From Myxococcota bacterium (GTDB lineage: Bacteria; Myxococcota_A; Bradymonadia; UBA7976; UBA1532): a stretch of DNA of 64,000 nucleotides. The stretch lies in NCBI GenBank assembly GCA_963169045.1, contig CAUJDF010000038.1:142372-206371 (forward strand). Direction: 5' to 3'. Shown in pieces: positions 27,529-36,614 of this stretch (its first letter is position 1; each line of letters opens with the position of its first letter). The notes beneath the pieces were generated by a model. It saw nothing but the letters and a program-made list of their open reading frames with translations, did no database searches and was not told the DNA's origin. Position numbers and translations under genes: made by a program.

Positions 27529-28086
27529 TCACTCCGTTCGACGCGCCTCCGCCAACATGCGATCCGCGTAGTCCGCGCCTTCCTCGCCGAAGATCGCGCG
27601 GACCTTGCCGTCCGCCCCGATCACCACCGTCCGGGGCAGCCGCAGGACCTCGCGCCCGCCCTCGACCTCGGCGCCGCCGAGCGCCCGCGCCGCGCGACCG
27701 AACGGGTCGAGCAACACCGTCGCATCGGCGAGGTCGCGCGCGGCGAGCCACGGCCCGACCACCTCGGCCGGCTCGCCGATGGCGACGAGCACGAGGTCGA
27801 GACCCTGCGCGACGAGGTCGCCGCGTCGCGCGGCGAGCGCCCTCAGGCCGCGCTCGCAGGGCGCGCACGTCGTCGCGAAGAACACGAGCGCGTGCGCCTT
27901 GCCGGGCCGCTGCAGCAGCTTCGTGCGGTTGAGGATCTCGTTGCCCGGCGTCCAGCCCGCGAACCAGGGCGCCGGCTGTCCGACGACGGCGTCGCCGCTG
28001 CGCTCGAGCGCCACCGTGCGCTCCGCCGCGAGCGCCGGCGCCGCGAGCGCGAGCAGCAGCACGACCTCAGCGCGTCGGGAGGACAT
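27529..28086 (-). CDS. TlpA-like thiol-disulfide redox protein
   Basis: The 185-residue exported thioredoxin-fold protein has a signal peptide (SSRRAEVVLLLALAAPALAA). The active-site CAPC is at Cys74 and Cys77 in FFATTCAPCERGLRAL. The thioredoxin core continues with RTVVIGADGKVRAIFGEEG, where the cis-Pro position appears as LPRT. It probably reduces or isomerises disulfides in the periplasm. That fits a neighbourhood rich in Cys-containing lipoproteins. ATG 28086 lies inside the 3' end of the LPP20 gene (20-base overlap), and 13 bases separate it from the CsgG-like gene. Confidence 0.82.
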   Translation of the reverse strand: MSSRRAEVVLLLALAAPALAAERTVALERSGDAVVGQPAPWFAGWTPGNEILNRTKLLQRPGKAHALVFFATTCAPCERGLRALAARRGDLVAQGLDLVLVAIGEPAEVVGPWLAARDLADATVLLDPFGRAARALGGAEVEGGREVLRLPRTVVIGADGKVRAIFGEEGADYADRMLAEARRTE

Positions 28087-29071
28087 CGCCGATCTGTTGC
28101 CGGAGGGCGGCGGCGAGGGCGCCGCCCGCGAGCCGGTCGAGCAGCTGCCGGCGGGCGTCGTCCTCGCTGCGCGGGTGGGCGCCGACGACGCGGGCGCGCA
28201 GGGTGCCGAGGCCGGCGTGGGCGGCGCAGTCGCGCAGCTCGCCGTCGATCTGCAGCTCGCAGCTCGGGCCGAGCGGGCCGAGGCCGCAGGCGACCTTCGC
28301 CGCGGGGCGGAACTCGACGCCGGCGGCGCAGGTGTCGCCGGGCGCGGCGAGCAGGCCCGCGTCGCGGAACGCCCCGACGAGCGCGCCGGCGAGCGGCTCG
28401 CGCCACGCCTCGTCGGCGGCCGCGTCGAGGCGGAGCGTGACGCGCAGGTCGGCGAGCATCCGGGCGCGGCGGGCGCGCAGGGCGTCGCGGCGCTCGCGGT
28501 CGGTGGCGTACGGCCCGTACGCACGCCCCGTGACGCCCTCGATCTGGCGGCCGCGCGGCTCGAGCGCGTCGAACGCCGTCTCGGCCTGCCGGAAGCGCAC
28601 GGTGAAGTCGGCGAGCCCGGCGGCGCCCTCTGCGGCGCCGGCGGCGGTCGTGAAGGCGGCGTGGCCGGCCACGTACTCGCGGCCGAGCAGGTCCTCGACC
28701 TCGTCGCGGTCGAGCGCCGCGAACGCCTGACAGCGGCGGCCCTCGCAGTGCGTCGCCTCGCGGACCACCTTGATCAGCTCGCCGCGGTCGAATCGCGCTT
28801 TCTCGCGCGTGACGCTCTCGATGTCGTGCGACGGGCGGCCGTCCGTCTCGCCGGTGCGGACCGTCAGCGTCGCCTCGATCGAGGAGTCGATCTGCCGCGC
28901 CACGCCGGCGCGCGCCTCGGCTTCGGCCGCGTCGGGGCCCTCGTCCGAGAAGCCGTCGGCCGTGATGAAGCGCGACGCGGGATGCCGCGCCTTCCACGGC
29001 TCGGGGCGCGGCGCCTCCCCGCCGCAGCCGGCGAGCGCACAGACGACCAGCCCGAAGAGCGTGCCCCTCAC
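28067..29071 (-). CDS. LPP20-like lipoprotein
   Basis: The 334-residue lipoprotein has lipobox LAGC with Cys16. The start is GTG at 29071, because the signal peptide begins there (RGTLFGLVVCALAGC). The first half matches the LPP20 pattern: a helix rich in Ala/Glu/Arg (DAAEAEARAGVARQIDSSIE), then beta strands ending before ALDRDEVEDLL. The second half has a possible disulfide set (ACGLGPLGPSCELQIDGELRDC) and no known domain. LPP20 proteins sit in the outer membrane and in some bacteria serve flagellar or secretion structures together with CsgG-like proteins. The same pairing is found here. Confidence 0.72.
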   Translation of the reverse strand: MRGTLFGLVVCALAGCGGEAPRPEPWKARHPASRFITADGFSDEGPDAAEAEARAGVARQIDSSIEATLTVRTGETDGRPSHDIESVTREKARFDRGELIKVVREATHCEGRRCQAFAALDRDEVEDLLGREYVAGHAAFTTAAGAAEGAAGLADFTVRFRQAETAFDALEPRGRQIEGVTGRAYGPYATDRERRDALRARRARMLADLRVTLRLDAAADEAWREPLAGALVGAFRDAGLLAAPGDTCAAGVEFRPAAKVACGLGPLGPSCELQIDGELRDCAAHAGLGTLRARVVGAHPRSEDDARRQLLDRLAGGALAAALRQQIGDVLPTR

Positions 29072-29114
29072 GGCGTCCACCGTAGCAGCGACCCGCGGGA
29101 CGGTCGAGCCGCGG

Positions 29115-30275
29115 TCAGCGGTCGGCGCAGCAGCGGAAGCCCGTCGAGTAGTCCCAGTGTCCCGTGTCGTGCGCCGTCGTGCGGTACAGGCAGCCGTTCC
29201 CGTTGATGCGCGTGTCGACATAGAAACCGCCGCGGAAGGTGCCCGCGGGATCGGCCGTCCACTCGTGCAGGTTGCCCATCATGTCGAGGGCGCCCTCGGC
29301 GGTGACGCAGCCGGGGTGGCTGCCGGTCGTCGCGAGCGAGTCGGGGAGCTGGTTGATGCACGCGTCCTGGATGCGGTCGAAGGGCGTCGGGTCGTCGGGA
29401 AAGAGCTCGACGGCGGGGTGGCGCGCGCGACGGTCGTTGCAGACGTCGTCCTGGCGCGCGTCGCCGTACGGGTAGGTGTGCTCGTCGGGGCCCTGGCAGG
29501 CGCGCAGCCACTCGGCGTCGGTGCACAGGCGCTTGCCGGCCTCGGCGCAGGCGCGGCCGGCCTGGACGCCGTTCACATAGCCCTGTGGGACGGCGCCGCG
29601 CAGCGAGACGGCGCGCACGCGCCGGTCGCCGGGGTTGTGGTAGGGCGACCAGGGGCGCTCGCCGTCGGCGGTCACCTCGACGAGGGCCGCCTCGAAGCGG
29701 TCCACGCAGAAGTCGGCGGCCGGGAGCATGCCCGGCGGGCAGCCGCCCTCGCCCGGCGCCTCGGAGAGGCCGGCGTTGGGCTGCGGGTGGTCGTCGGCGT
29801 CGCAGGCGCCGGCGCGCGGGACGCAGCACTGGATCTCGGCCGGTCCCGGGCAGTGGCCGGGGACGGGCTGGCGATCGTCGTCGCAGTCGGCGACGTCGAG
29901 GCACTCGCCGGGGGCGTCGCCGACCTGGCACGGACCCCAGCCGCCGGCGTCGGGCGCGGGGGCGGCGTCCGGGTCGGGGCCGGCGTCGACCGCCGCGTCC
30001 ACGTCGACCGCCGCGTCCGCGTCGACCGCCGCGTCCACGTCGACCGCCGCGTCCGGGTCGACCGCCGCGTCCACGTCGACCGCCGCGTCCCTTCCCACGG
30101 CGCCATCGCCCGCCGCGTCCGGGTCGACCGCCGCGTCCCTTCCCACGGCGCCATCGCCCGCCGCGTCGATGACGGTCGCCGCGTCGCCGCCACCGGCATC
30201 CGCCGTGCCACCTGCCGACTGTTCGGCGTCGCAGCCCCAGAGGGCGCACGCCACGACGACCACGAACTTCCGCAT
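29115..30275 (-). CDS. lipoprotein with formylglycine-generating-enzyme-like (SUMF1) domain
   Basis: The 386-residue protein has lipobox LWGC (Cys15), then an Asp/Ala-rich low-complexity linker (about 20-105). A Cys-containing segment precedes an FGE-sulfatase/SUMF1 domain with FCVDRFEAALVEVT, the GKRLCTDAEWLRAC block, DMMGNLHEWTADP and a C-terminal GFRCCADR. The fold is clear, but the domain is known mostly as a non-catalytic module in bacteria. The paired Cys of true FGE are not obvious. Start is ATG 30275 (MRKF), preceded by AAGGAGG. ATG 30287 is the alternative. It is divergent from lepB. Confidence 0.82.
   Translation of the reverse strand: MRKFVVVVACALWGCDAEQSAGGTADAGGGDAATVIDAAGDGAVGRDAAVDPDAAGDGAVGRDAAVDVDAAVDPDAAVDVDAAVDADAAVDVDAAVDAGPDPDAAPAPDAGGWGPCQVGDAPGECLDVADCDDDRQPVPGHCPGPAEIQCCVPRAGACDADDHPQPNAGLSEAPGEGGCPPGMLPAADFCVDRFEAALVEVTADGERPWSPYHNPGDRRVRAVSLRGAVPQGYVNGVQAGRACAEAGKRLCTDAEWLRACQGPDEHTYPYGDARQDDVCNDRRARHPAVELFPDDPTPFDRIQDACINQLPDSLATTGSHPGCVTAEGALDMMGNLHEWTADPAGTFRGGFYVDTRINGNGCLYRTTAHDTGHWDYSTGFRCCADR
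29970..30180 (-). repeat. Asp-Ala-Val coding repeat in the SUMF1 lipoprotein linker
   Basis: Units of 18 bases encode DAAVDV, DAAVDP and DAAVDA. A longer, nearly identical unit encoding AGDGAVGRDAAVD occurs twice (about 30090-30165). The result is an acidic, disordered spacer between the lipid anchor and the globular domain. Similar Asp/Ala linkers occur in other lipoproteins of this window. Confidence 0.8.
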
Positions 30276-30453
30276 GCCCTCCTTCATGCGTCGGCCGCGC
30301 CCTCCGCCGCAAGCCCCGTCATCGCGTCGCCGACAGCCACGTCCACAGGACCGCGTTCGTCTTGGTCCTGCCTCGAGCCGCGTTCGTGTGCGATCGGGCG
30401 CCGTCTGCGGCAAGCGCTGGCGCCGCGCCGTCGCCCGTCGCATGCTCGCGCAC

Positions 30454-31050
30454 ATGAAGCGCCCACTCCTCGTCGTCGTCGCCGCACTCGGCGTCCCGGC
30501 CGCGGCGGCGCTCGTCGCGCTCCGTTGGAACCGCCTGCCGTCGAGCAGCATGGAGCCGTCGTTCGCCACCGGCAGCCTGCTCGTCAGCAACCGCTTCGCC
30601 TACGCGGGCGGGGGGGCGCCGGCCCGCGGCGACGCGATCGTCTTCTTCTATCCGTGCCAACCGGGTGTCGAGTTCGCCAAGCGGGTCGTCGCGGTCGAGG
30701 GCGACGTCGTCTCCGTCGACGAGGCGGGCTTCGCCACCGTGAACGGCGTGCGCGAAACGGCGCGCCGCGGCGAGCCCTGGCACGAGGCGCTCCCTGGGTG
30801 CACGCCGGTCCGCTTCGCCCACGACGGCTACGAGACGCTGCATTGCCCCGGCGAGGACTCCACACCGTTGCGGGACGGCGAGCCCCTGGGATGGGGCGGC
30901 TGCGACGGCAACGCGCCCGCGTTCCCGTGGAAGGTCCCACCCGGCCACGTCTTCGTCCTCGGCGACAACCGCCCGAACTCGTCCGACTCGCGCCACTGGG
31001 GCTTCGTGCCGGTGGGCCACGTCCTCGGCCGCATCGTCGGCTCGCTCTGA
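30454..31050 (+). CDS. lepB: signal peptidase I
   Basis: The 198-residue inner-membrane protease removes signal peptides on the outer face of the membrane. One N-terminal transmembrane segment is followed by the catalytic Ser32 block SSSMEPS, then the general-base Lys76 in FAKRVVAVEGD. The conserved FVLGDNRPNSSDSRHWGFVP closes the domain. An insertion between boxes (with TPVRFAHDGYETLHCPG) is typical of delta-proteobacterial forms. ATG 30454 is chosen; an in-frame ATG at 30442 would add four residues. The gene ends 8 bases from the convergent cytochrome gene. Confidence 0.93.
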   Translation: MKRPLLVVVAALGVPAAAALVALRWNRLPSSSMEPSFATGSLLVSNRFAYAGGGAPARGDAIVFFYPCQPGVEFAKRVVAVEGDVVSVDEAGFATVNGVRETARRGEPWHEALPGCTPVRFAHDGYETLHCPGEDSTPLRDGEPLGWGGCDGNAPAFPWKVPPGHVFVLGDNRPNSSDSRHWGFVPVGHVLGRIVGSL

Positions 31051-31058
31051 CGCGACCG

Positions 31059-31790
31059 TCAGTCGTCGTCGTGGTCGTCGCGCCCGGCGTGGTGCTCTTC
31101 GTGGTGCTCGTCGCCTTCGCCGAGCTGCAGCTGCGCGCCGCCGAGCGGCAGCGTCACCACGCCCGTCGCCGCGTCGTAGCCCTGGAACAGCACGCCCGCG
31201 ACGCCGCCGGTGAGCGCGAGCGCCACCACGGCGGCGATCGGGCGCGTCGAGCGGATGGCCTGCGCCTCGTCGCCGACCTTGCGACCGTCGACCATGCCGA
31301 GCGCGATGTTCTCGCGATGCCGGATCGTGTGCCAGACGACGCCGGCGACGTGCCCGCCGGCCACCGCGATCAGCGCCCACGCGAGCACCTCGTGCGCCTC
31401 CTCGGCGGCCTCCACGCCGGCCCCCATCGCGAGGCCGGTGGCGCCGAGGCCGAGCACGAGCGCGAACATCGCGATCGCCGCCCAGCTCGTCGCGGGGTTG
31501 TGGCCGGTGTGGCGCTCGCCGCTCCGCGAGAGCGTGCTCTTCAGGTAGCGCAGCAGCGCCGAGGGCCGGAACGAGAAGTCGGCGAAGCGGGCGTGGCGCG
31601 TGCCGACCACGCCCCAGAGGACGCGCAGCGCCACCATGAACCCGGCCACGAGCCCGAGCAGCATGTGGACGGCGAACGCCGCGCTCTCGTCGTCGACCGT
31701 CTGCCCGATGACGAAGGCCGCGACGATCGCGCCGGCGAACAGCCAGTGGAAGAGGCGGACCGGCAGGTCCCAGACGAGGATGCGTTTCAT
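31059..31790 (-). CDS. cytochrome b561 / Ni-Fe-hydrogenase-type b subunit with His/Asp-rich tail
   Basis: The 243-residue membrane protein begins VWDLPVRLFHWLFAG, a hallmark of the di-heme b561/HupC family. His15, a second His in AVHMLLGLVAG, and later HEVLAW and GHVAGVVWHTIRH provide candidate heme ligands in four transmembrane helices. It would carry electrons between quinone and a periplasmic partner such as a c-type cytochrome. The C-terminal tail is unusual, being very rich in His, Glu and Asp (EGDEHHEEHHAGRDDHDDD), and might bind metal. AAGGAG lies before the ATG. No hydrogenase or oxidoreductase genes adjoin it. Confidence 0.85.
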   Translation of the reverse strand: MKRILVWDLPVRLFHWLFAGAIVAAFVIGQTVDDESAAFAVHMLLGLVAGFMVALRVLWGVVGTRHARFADFSFRPSALLRYLKSTLSRSGERHTGHNPATSWAAIAMFALVLGLGATGLAMGAGVEAAEEAHEVLAWALIAVAGGHVAGVVWHTIRHRENIALGMVDGRKVGDEAQAIRSTRPIAAVVALALTGGVAGVLFQGYDAATGVVTLPLGGAQLQLGEGDEHHEEHHAGRDDHDDD

Positions 31791-31892
31791 GACGGTCTCC
31801 TTCGACGATCAGGGTCGCGAGGTGACCATAGGCACTCCGGATGCGTCGTGCCTTGAGCGAGCATTAGAAGTTCATGAGAAGCGGCGGCGCGG

Positions 31893-33626
31893 TCACTGGA
31901 CGCGAAGCTGCACCGTGCCGCTGCCGTCGCCGTCGACGATCAGGTGGTACACGCCGGGCGGGGTCGGGCCCTCGTAGCCGTTGCCGGGCCGCACGCAGCG
32001 GATCTCGTCGTCCCGGTCGTCGCACCGACGCCGCAGGTAGAGGGTCGGCACCGGCCCCTCCCAGCGCTCCACGCTGAAGCCGATCAGGCGCTGCACGCGC
32101 AGCTCGAAGCGGAGCGCGACCTCGCCGCTGCCGGCGCCGCCGCAGCTGCCGGTGGTGCGGCCCTCGAGCATGCCGAGGTCCACCGGGATGATCGCCGACG
32201 CGGCCTCGACGTCCTGGATGCGGATGCCGTCGCACACCGGGGCCGGAGCGCCCTCGGCCACGCCGGGCGACGGGACGGACGGCGCGAAGTCGCGGGCGTT
32301 GTCGCCCGTGTCCGTGTGGACCGCGTCGCGGGTGAGCGACTGGCCGTCGGGCGGGTCGATGGCCGGCGCGCCCTCGCCCGCGAAGACGGCGCCGGCGAAC
32401 TCGCCGTACCCCACGGCGTCGACCACCCGCTCGCCGCGCATCAGGCGCACGCTGTCGGGGCCGTTCTGGAAGTCGATGTTGGCGTGCGCCAGGTCGACGA
32501 CCGCCGCGAGCGGACCGCGCGCCATCGGGTGCGCGATCACGAACAGGCCGTCGTCCGGGATCGCGCCGGCGAGCGGGACGCGGTTGTAGGCCCCGCCGCC
32601 GTTGCCGTTGACGCCCTCGAGCCGGAAGCCGTCGAGCGGCGTGCCGGGCGGCCCCCAGAGCTCGACGAACACCGCCGGCGCGTCGGCGCCCTCGGCGTCG
32701 TACAGGATCTCGTTGATGACGACCGCCGGCGGCGGCTCGGCGCACGCGGCGTCCACGCAGCCGAACGCGCAGGGCTCGGCGGCGGGCCACTCGACGCACG
32801 GATCGGCGTCGTCGGCGCCGCAGACCTGCCGGCCGCCCTCGGCGCAGCGGGCCTCGCCCTCGGCGCACTCGTCGCGGCAGGCGCCCTCGCACTCGCCCCA
32901 GGCGCCCCAGACGCGGCCGGCGCACGTCCGGTGGCGCCGGCCCGAGTCGCGGGCGCCGCAGGGCTCCTCCTGGCGCTCGCCGTCGGCGCACACGCCCGGC
33001 TCCTCGCAGTCGCGCCAGGGCTCGAAGCGGCCGGCGACGCAGGCGCGCGTGCGCATGCCGCCGGCGCCGCATGCCTGGGTCTGCGCGGCGCCGTCGACGC
33101 ACTCGTCCGGATCGGCGCAGGGGCCGGGCGCCGCCCAGCGACCGCCCTCGCAGACGCGCGCGGCGACGCCGCGCAGGTTGATCCCGCAGGCCACCTCGTC
33201 GCTGGCGCCGTCGGCGCACTCGGGGCTGTTGCAGGCGCTCCACTCGCCCCACCGGCCGGCGACGCAGCCGCGGACCTGCTCGCCGCCCTCGCAGGCGATG
33301 CGCTCGCTCTCGCCGTCGCGGCAGACGTCGGGATCGGCGCACTCGCCCTCGACCCAGGCGCCGGCGGGGCAGGTGCGCCGGCGCAGGCCGCGGCCGTTGA
33401 GACCGCAGGGCGCGTCCTCGACCTGCCCGGGCGCGCAGGCCGCGACCGCCGCGTCGGACGCCACGGCCCCGTCCGGCGCGGCCGCCCCGTCCGGCGTGCC
33501 GCCGTCCCCGGCCGGCGCCGCGTCGCCGCCGGGCGCCGCGTCGTCTGCCGCCTGATCGGCCTCGCATCCGGCGACCGCGACGCCGCCCACCACGAGACAC
33601 CACGTCGCCCAGAAGCTCCGGCGCAT
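31893..33626 (-). CDS. lipoprotein with Cys-rich modules and a lamin-tail domain
   Basis: The 577-residue lipoprotein has lipobox VAGC (Cys21), then an Asp/Ala/Gly-rich disordered linker (about 22-62). A tandem array of short Cys modules follows (about 65-300). Each holds patterns like RTRACVAGRFEPWRDCEEPG and WGEWSACNSPECADG that recall thrombospondin type 1 or DUF-type repeats. Residues about 305-450 form a lamin-tail (LTD) beta-sandwich, with PPAVVINEILYDAEG and FVELWGPPGTPLDGFRLEG. A C-terminal beta domain (GVYHLIVDGDGSGTVQL) ends the chain. It is probably surface-exposed. LTD domains in bacteria often mark secreted or cell-surface proteins. GGGGAGGGG lies before the ATG. Confidence 0.8.
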   Translation of the reverse strand: MRRSFWATWCLVVGGVAVAGCEADQAADDAAPGGDAAPAGDGGTPDGAAAPDGAVASDAAVAACAPGQVEDAPCGLNGRGLRRRTCPAGAWVEGECADPDVCRDGESERIACEGGEQVRGCVAGRWGEWSACNSPECADGASDEVACGINLRGVAARVCEGGRWAAPGPCADPDECVDGAAQTQACGAGGMRTRACVAGRFEPWRDCEEPGVCADGERQEEPCGARDSGRRHRTCAGRVWGAWGECEGACRDECAEGEARCAEGGRQVCGADDADPCVEWPAAEPCAFGCVDAACAEPPPAVVINEILYDAEGADAPAVFVELWGPPGTPLDGFRLEGVNGNGGGAYNRVPLAGAIPDDGLFVIAHPMARGPLAAVVDLAHANIDFQNGPDSVRLMRGERVVDAVGYGEFAGAVFAGEGAPAIDPPDGQSLTRDAVHTDTGDNARDFAPSVPSPGVAEGAPAPVCDGIRIQDVEAASAIIPVDLGMLEGRTTGSCGGAGSGEVALRFELRVQRLIGFSVERWEGPVPTLYLRRRCDDRDDEIRCVRPGNGYEGPTPPGVYHLIVDGDGSGTVQLRVQ

Positions 33627-33716
33627 CGACCCCTCCCCGCGCGAATGCGCCCCCTTACGACAATTGCGGGGTGGTTGTCATGGGGCGCGCGCGGCATGCG
33701 AGCCGCAGGACGAGGG

Positions 33717-36593
33717 TCAGTAGGCGAGCGTGGCGGTCGCAAACAGCGTGCGGCCCGGCTGCGGCACGGTGGGCGACGCGATGTCGCCGCCGGTGGGGTG
33801 GTCGACGCGCCAGTCGAGGACGTTGCGCAGGCCGACGCCGTACTCGAGGTGCCACTGCGGCAGCTGGCCGGTGAGCGTCACGTCCCACAGGAGGGCGGTC
33901 TCGGTGTCCTCGCCGTCGCGGGTGAGGCGCGGCGCCTCGACGCGCAGCCGGTTGGCCAGCAGCGGACCCCCGCGCGTCACCGGCACCACGCCCTTGAGCG
34001 CGAACAGATGCGCCGGCGAGTTGCTGATCTCCTCGCCGTCGCCGAGCCCGCCGACGCGCGTCCGCTGGAAGGAGTACGACGCCGACAGCATCCAGCGCTC
34101 GCGCCACTCTCGCCGGACTTCGACCTCGCCGCCGACCGTGTTCACCTCGTCGTCGAGGTTGCGGTACTGCCCGACGGTCGCGGCCTCGTCGCCGGTGCCG
34201 GTCGTCGTCTCCCCGACGACGACCAGGTCGTTGATGGTGTTGTAGAAGGCCGAGGCGGTGGCGGTGACCGAGCGCGCGAGGCGGTGCGTGTACTCGGCCT
34301 CGGTGGTGTAGATCGTCTCGGCGTCGAGGTCCTCGGCGGCGATCTGCGTCACGCCGTCGTCGTTGTAGGAGAGCTCGTAGGGGCTCGGCGCGCGGAAGGC
34401 GCGGCCCCCCATCAGCTTGAGCACGCCGTCGGTCCAGGGCCGGACGATGACCGCCGCGCGCGGGCTCACGGCGCTGCCGAACGTCGAGAAGTGGTCGACG
34501 CGGGTGCCGAAGGAGAGCGCGATCCACTCGGCGGGCCGCAGGTCGACGGTGCCGTAGCCCGAGTACACCTGGTACCTCGCGTCCTCGTCGAGGTAGGTGC
34601 CGCTCACGTCGCGGCTCGTCAGGTCGGCCTGCAGCTCGGCACGGCCCTCGCCGCCGATCGTGAGGCGCAGCCACTCCCCGAAGCCGTACACGACGCGGCC
34701 CTCGCCCCCGGCCCACAGGCCGTCCCACGCGTCGCGCACGACGCCCGTCTCCGGGTCGTCGTACGGGTAGCCGCCGCGGAAGCGGTACCAGTCGACGTAG
34801 GCGCGCAAATACAGGCGGTCGTCCTCGCCGAGCGACGGCTCGAAGCGGAGCTCGGCGAAGCCTCGCGTGTCCTCGCTGCGGGCCCGGTCGTCGCCGGGGA
34901 TGGTCTCGAACGCGCCGGTGGGGATGCGCTTGTTGCGGTGGTTCACGTCGACCTGCAGCGTCAGGTCGCCCCACCACGCCTTGCCGCCGGCCCAGCCGGC
35001 CTCGGCCTCGTCGGCGCCGCGCAGGACCTCATCGGGTGCGACGCCGGGCAGCGACAGGTCGCCGCCCTGGGACTTCACGCCGCCGACGCCGATCCACGCG
35101 CCAGCGTGCTCGTCGCCGTAGCCGGCGCCGCCGCGGGCGCGCACCGTGCGCTCCCCGTCGGCCGCGACCGACACGTGGGGCCGCGGCACGTCGCGCCCGT
35201 CCCGCGTGACGACGTTGATCACGCCGAAGAACGCGTTCGTGCCGTAGAGCACCGATCCCGGGCCGCGCACGACCTCGATGCGCTGCACGTCCTCGAGACT
35301 CTCGCGGAAGTCGTAGCCCACGTACGACGAACCGAGCTGGTCGTCGTTCATCGTGTGGCCGTCGAGCGTGACGAGGACGCGGTTGCCGTAGTCCTCGCCG
35401 GGGCGGGAGAAGCCGCGGAAGCCGACCGACTTGTACGTGCGGTCGTCGGTCTGGAAGACGCCGCGCGTGCCGGCGAGCGCCTCGTACAGCGTCTGGTCGC
35501 CGAAGGCGCGGATCTCCTCGCGGGAGATGAGGCTGACGCTGGCGGGGGCGTCCTCGATCGACTCCGTGGTGCGCGAGGCGGCGGTGACCTCCTGCAGCGG
35601 GCGCAGCTGGGCGCGGACCTGCACGCTCTCGCGCGGCTCGACGACGACGTCCTGCAGGTGCGGGCGGAAGCCGCTCAGGCTGACGCGCACCTTGTGGAAA
35701 CCGGCCGGCACGTCGCTCAGCACCGCGGGCGTGAAGCCGGCGGGCTTGCCGTCGATCTCGATCAGCGCGTCCCGCTCCTCGGCGTCGACGACGAGGGTGC
35801 CCGTCTCGAGCGGCAGGTCGATCTGCACGCGCGTCTCCTCGCGCGGCTGCACGGTCACCGTCTGGCGGACCGGCTGGTGGCCGCGCGCGCTGATGAAGAG
35901 CACGTGCGTGCCGGGGACGAGATCGATCGCGGCGGGCAGGCGGCCGACGACGGGCCCCTCGCCGTCGCCGACGCGGACCTCGGCGCCCTCGGGCGTGCCG
36001 GTGACCTGCGCGCGGCCGAGGATGCGCTTCAGCGGCAGCTCGACGTCGGTCGAGCGCCCGAGCTCGACGGCGAACGGCGCCGACTCCGCCGGCTCGTGCC
36101 CGGCGAGCTCGACGAGCACGCGGTGCTGCCCGGGCTCGAGCGCCAGCACCTTCGGCGTGACGCCGCGCGGGCCGAGGTCCTTGCGGTCGACGTAGATCGT
36201 GGCGCCCGGCGGCTCGGAGGCGATGCGGACGAGGGCCACCTGCGGGCGGATGCGCTCGATGGCGCGCAGGGCGCCCTCGCGGCGGTCCGGCGCCGTCTCG
36301 AGCTCGAGGTACTCGGAGTAGGAGCGGAACGCCTCGGCGTAGCGCCCGAGCTGCTCGTAGGCGCGCGCGATGTTGAAGACGACGTTGCGGTTGCGCACCA
36401 GCCGGTTCGACATCAGCAGGTGCTCGAGCGCCTGCTCGTAGTTCTCGACCCTGTACGCCTCGACGCCGAGGCGGAAGTGCAGGTCGGCCTCGTCGGCGAG
36501 ATCGATGTCGGCGGGCGCGGGCTCCGCCGCCGTCGCGAGCGCGCACGGTTGGAGCAGCGCGGCCGCCAAGGCCGCGACGCGCAGTCGCCTCAT
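33717..36593 (-). CDS. TonB-dependent receptor with N-terminal TPR and PEGA domains
   Basis: The 958-residue outer-membrane receptor has a signal peptide, then a TPR-like helical region (about 35-105: LGVEAYRVENYEQALEHLLM). Three consecutive PEGA-type beta domains follow (about 118-333, for example SEPPGATIYVDRKDLGPRGV and ALIEIDGKPAGFTP). The plug (about 345-465) has GFRGFSRPG, IEVVRGPGSVLYGTNAFFGV and INVVTRDG. A 22-strand-type barrel ends the chain, closing with TLFATATLAY. The usual N-terminal carboxypeptidase-like domain is replaced by TPR plus PEGA. Substrate is unknown. It follows the PEGA kinase gene by 21 bases on the same strand. Confidence 0.9.
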   Translation of the reverse strand: MRRLRVAALAAALLQPCALATAAEPAPADIDLADEADLHFRLGVEAYRVENYEQALEHLLMSNRLVRNRNVVFNIARAYEQLGRYAEAFRSYSEYLELETAPDRREGALRAIERIRPQVALVRIASEPPGATIYVDRKDLGPRGVTPKVLALEPGQHRVLVELAGHEPAESAPFAVELGRSTDVELPLKRILGRAQVTGTPEGAEVRVGDGEGPVVGRLPAAIDLVPGTHVLFISARGHQPVRQTVTVQPREETRVQIDLPLETGTLVVDAEERDALIEIDGKPAGFTPAVLSDVPAGFHKVRVSLSGFRPHLQDVVVEPRESVQVRAQLRPLQEVTAASRTTESIEDAPASVSLISREEIRAFGDQTLYEALAGTRGVFQTDDRTYKSVGFRGFSRPGEDYGNRVLVTLDGHTMNDDQLGSSYVGYDFRESLEDVQRIEVVRGPGSVLYGTNAFFGVINVVTRDGRDVPRPHVSVAADGERTVRARGGAGYGDEHAGAWIGVGGVKSQGGDLSLPGVAPDEVLRGADEAEAGWAGGKAWWGDLTLQVDVNHRNKRIPTGAFETIPGDDRARSEDTRGFAELRFEPSLGEDDRLYLRAYVDWYRFRGGYPYDDPETGVVRDAWDGLWAGGEGRVVYGFGEWLRLTIGGEGRAELQADLTSRDVSGTYLDEDARYQVYSGYGTVDLRPAEWIALSFGTRVDHFSTFGSAVSPRAAVIVRPWTDGVLKLMGGRAFRAPSPYELSYNDDGVTQIAAEDLDAETIYTTEAEYTHRLARSVTATASAFYNTINDLVVVGETTTGTGDEAATVGQYRNLDDEVNTVGGEVEVRREWRERWMLSASYSFQRTRVGGLGDGEEISNSPAHLFALKGVVPVTRGGPLLANRLRVEAPRLTRDGEDTETALLWDVTLTGQLPQWHLEYGVGLRNVLDWRVDHPTGGDIASPTVPQPGRTLFATATLAY

Positions 36594-36614
36594 CGGAACC
36601 TCATCGGCCGATCC

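Noticed and set aside
29970..30180. Possible CRISPR or noncoding satellite
   Set aside because: The repeats keep the reading frame of a lipoprotein linker (DAAVD units).
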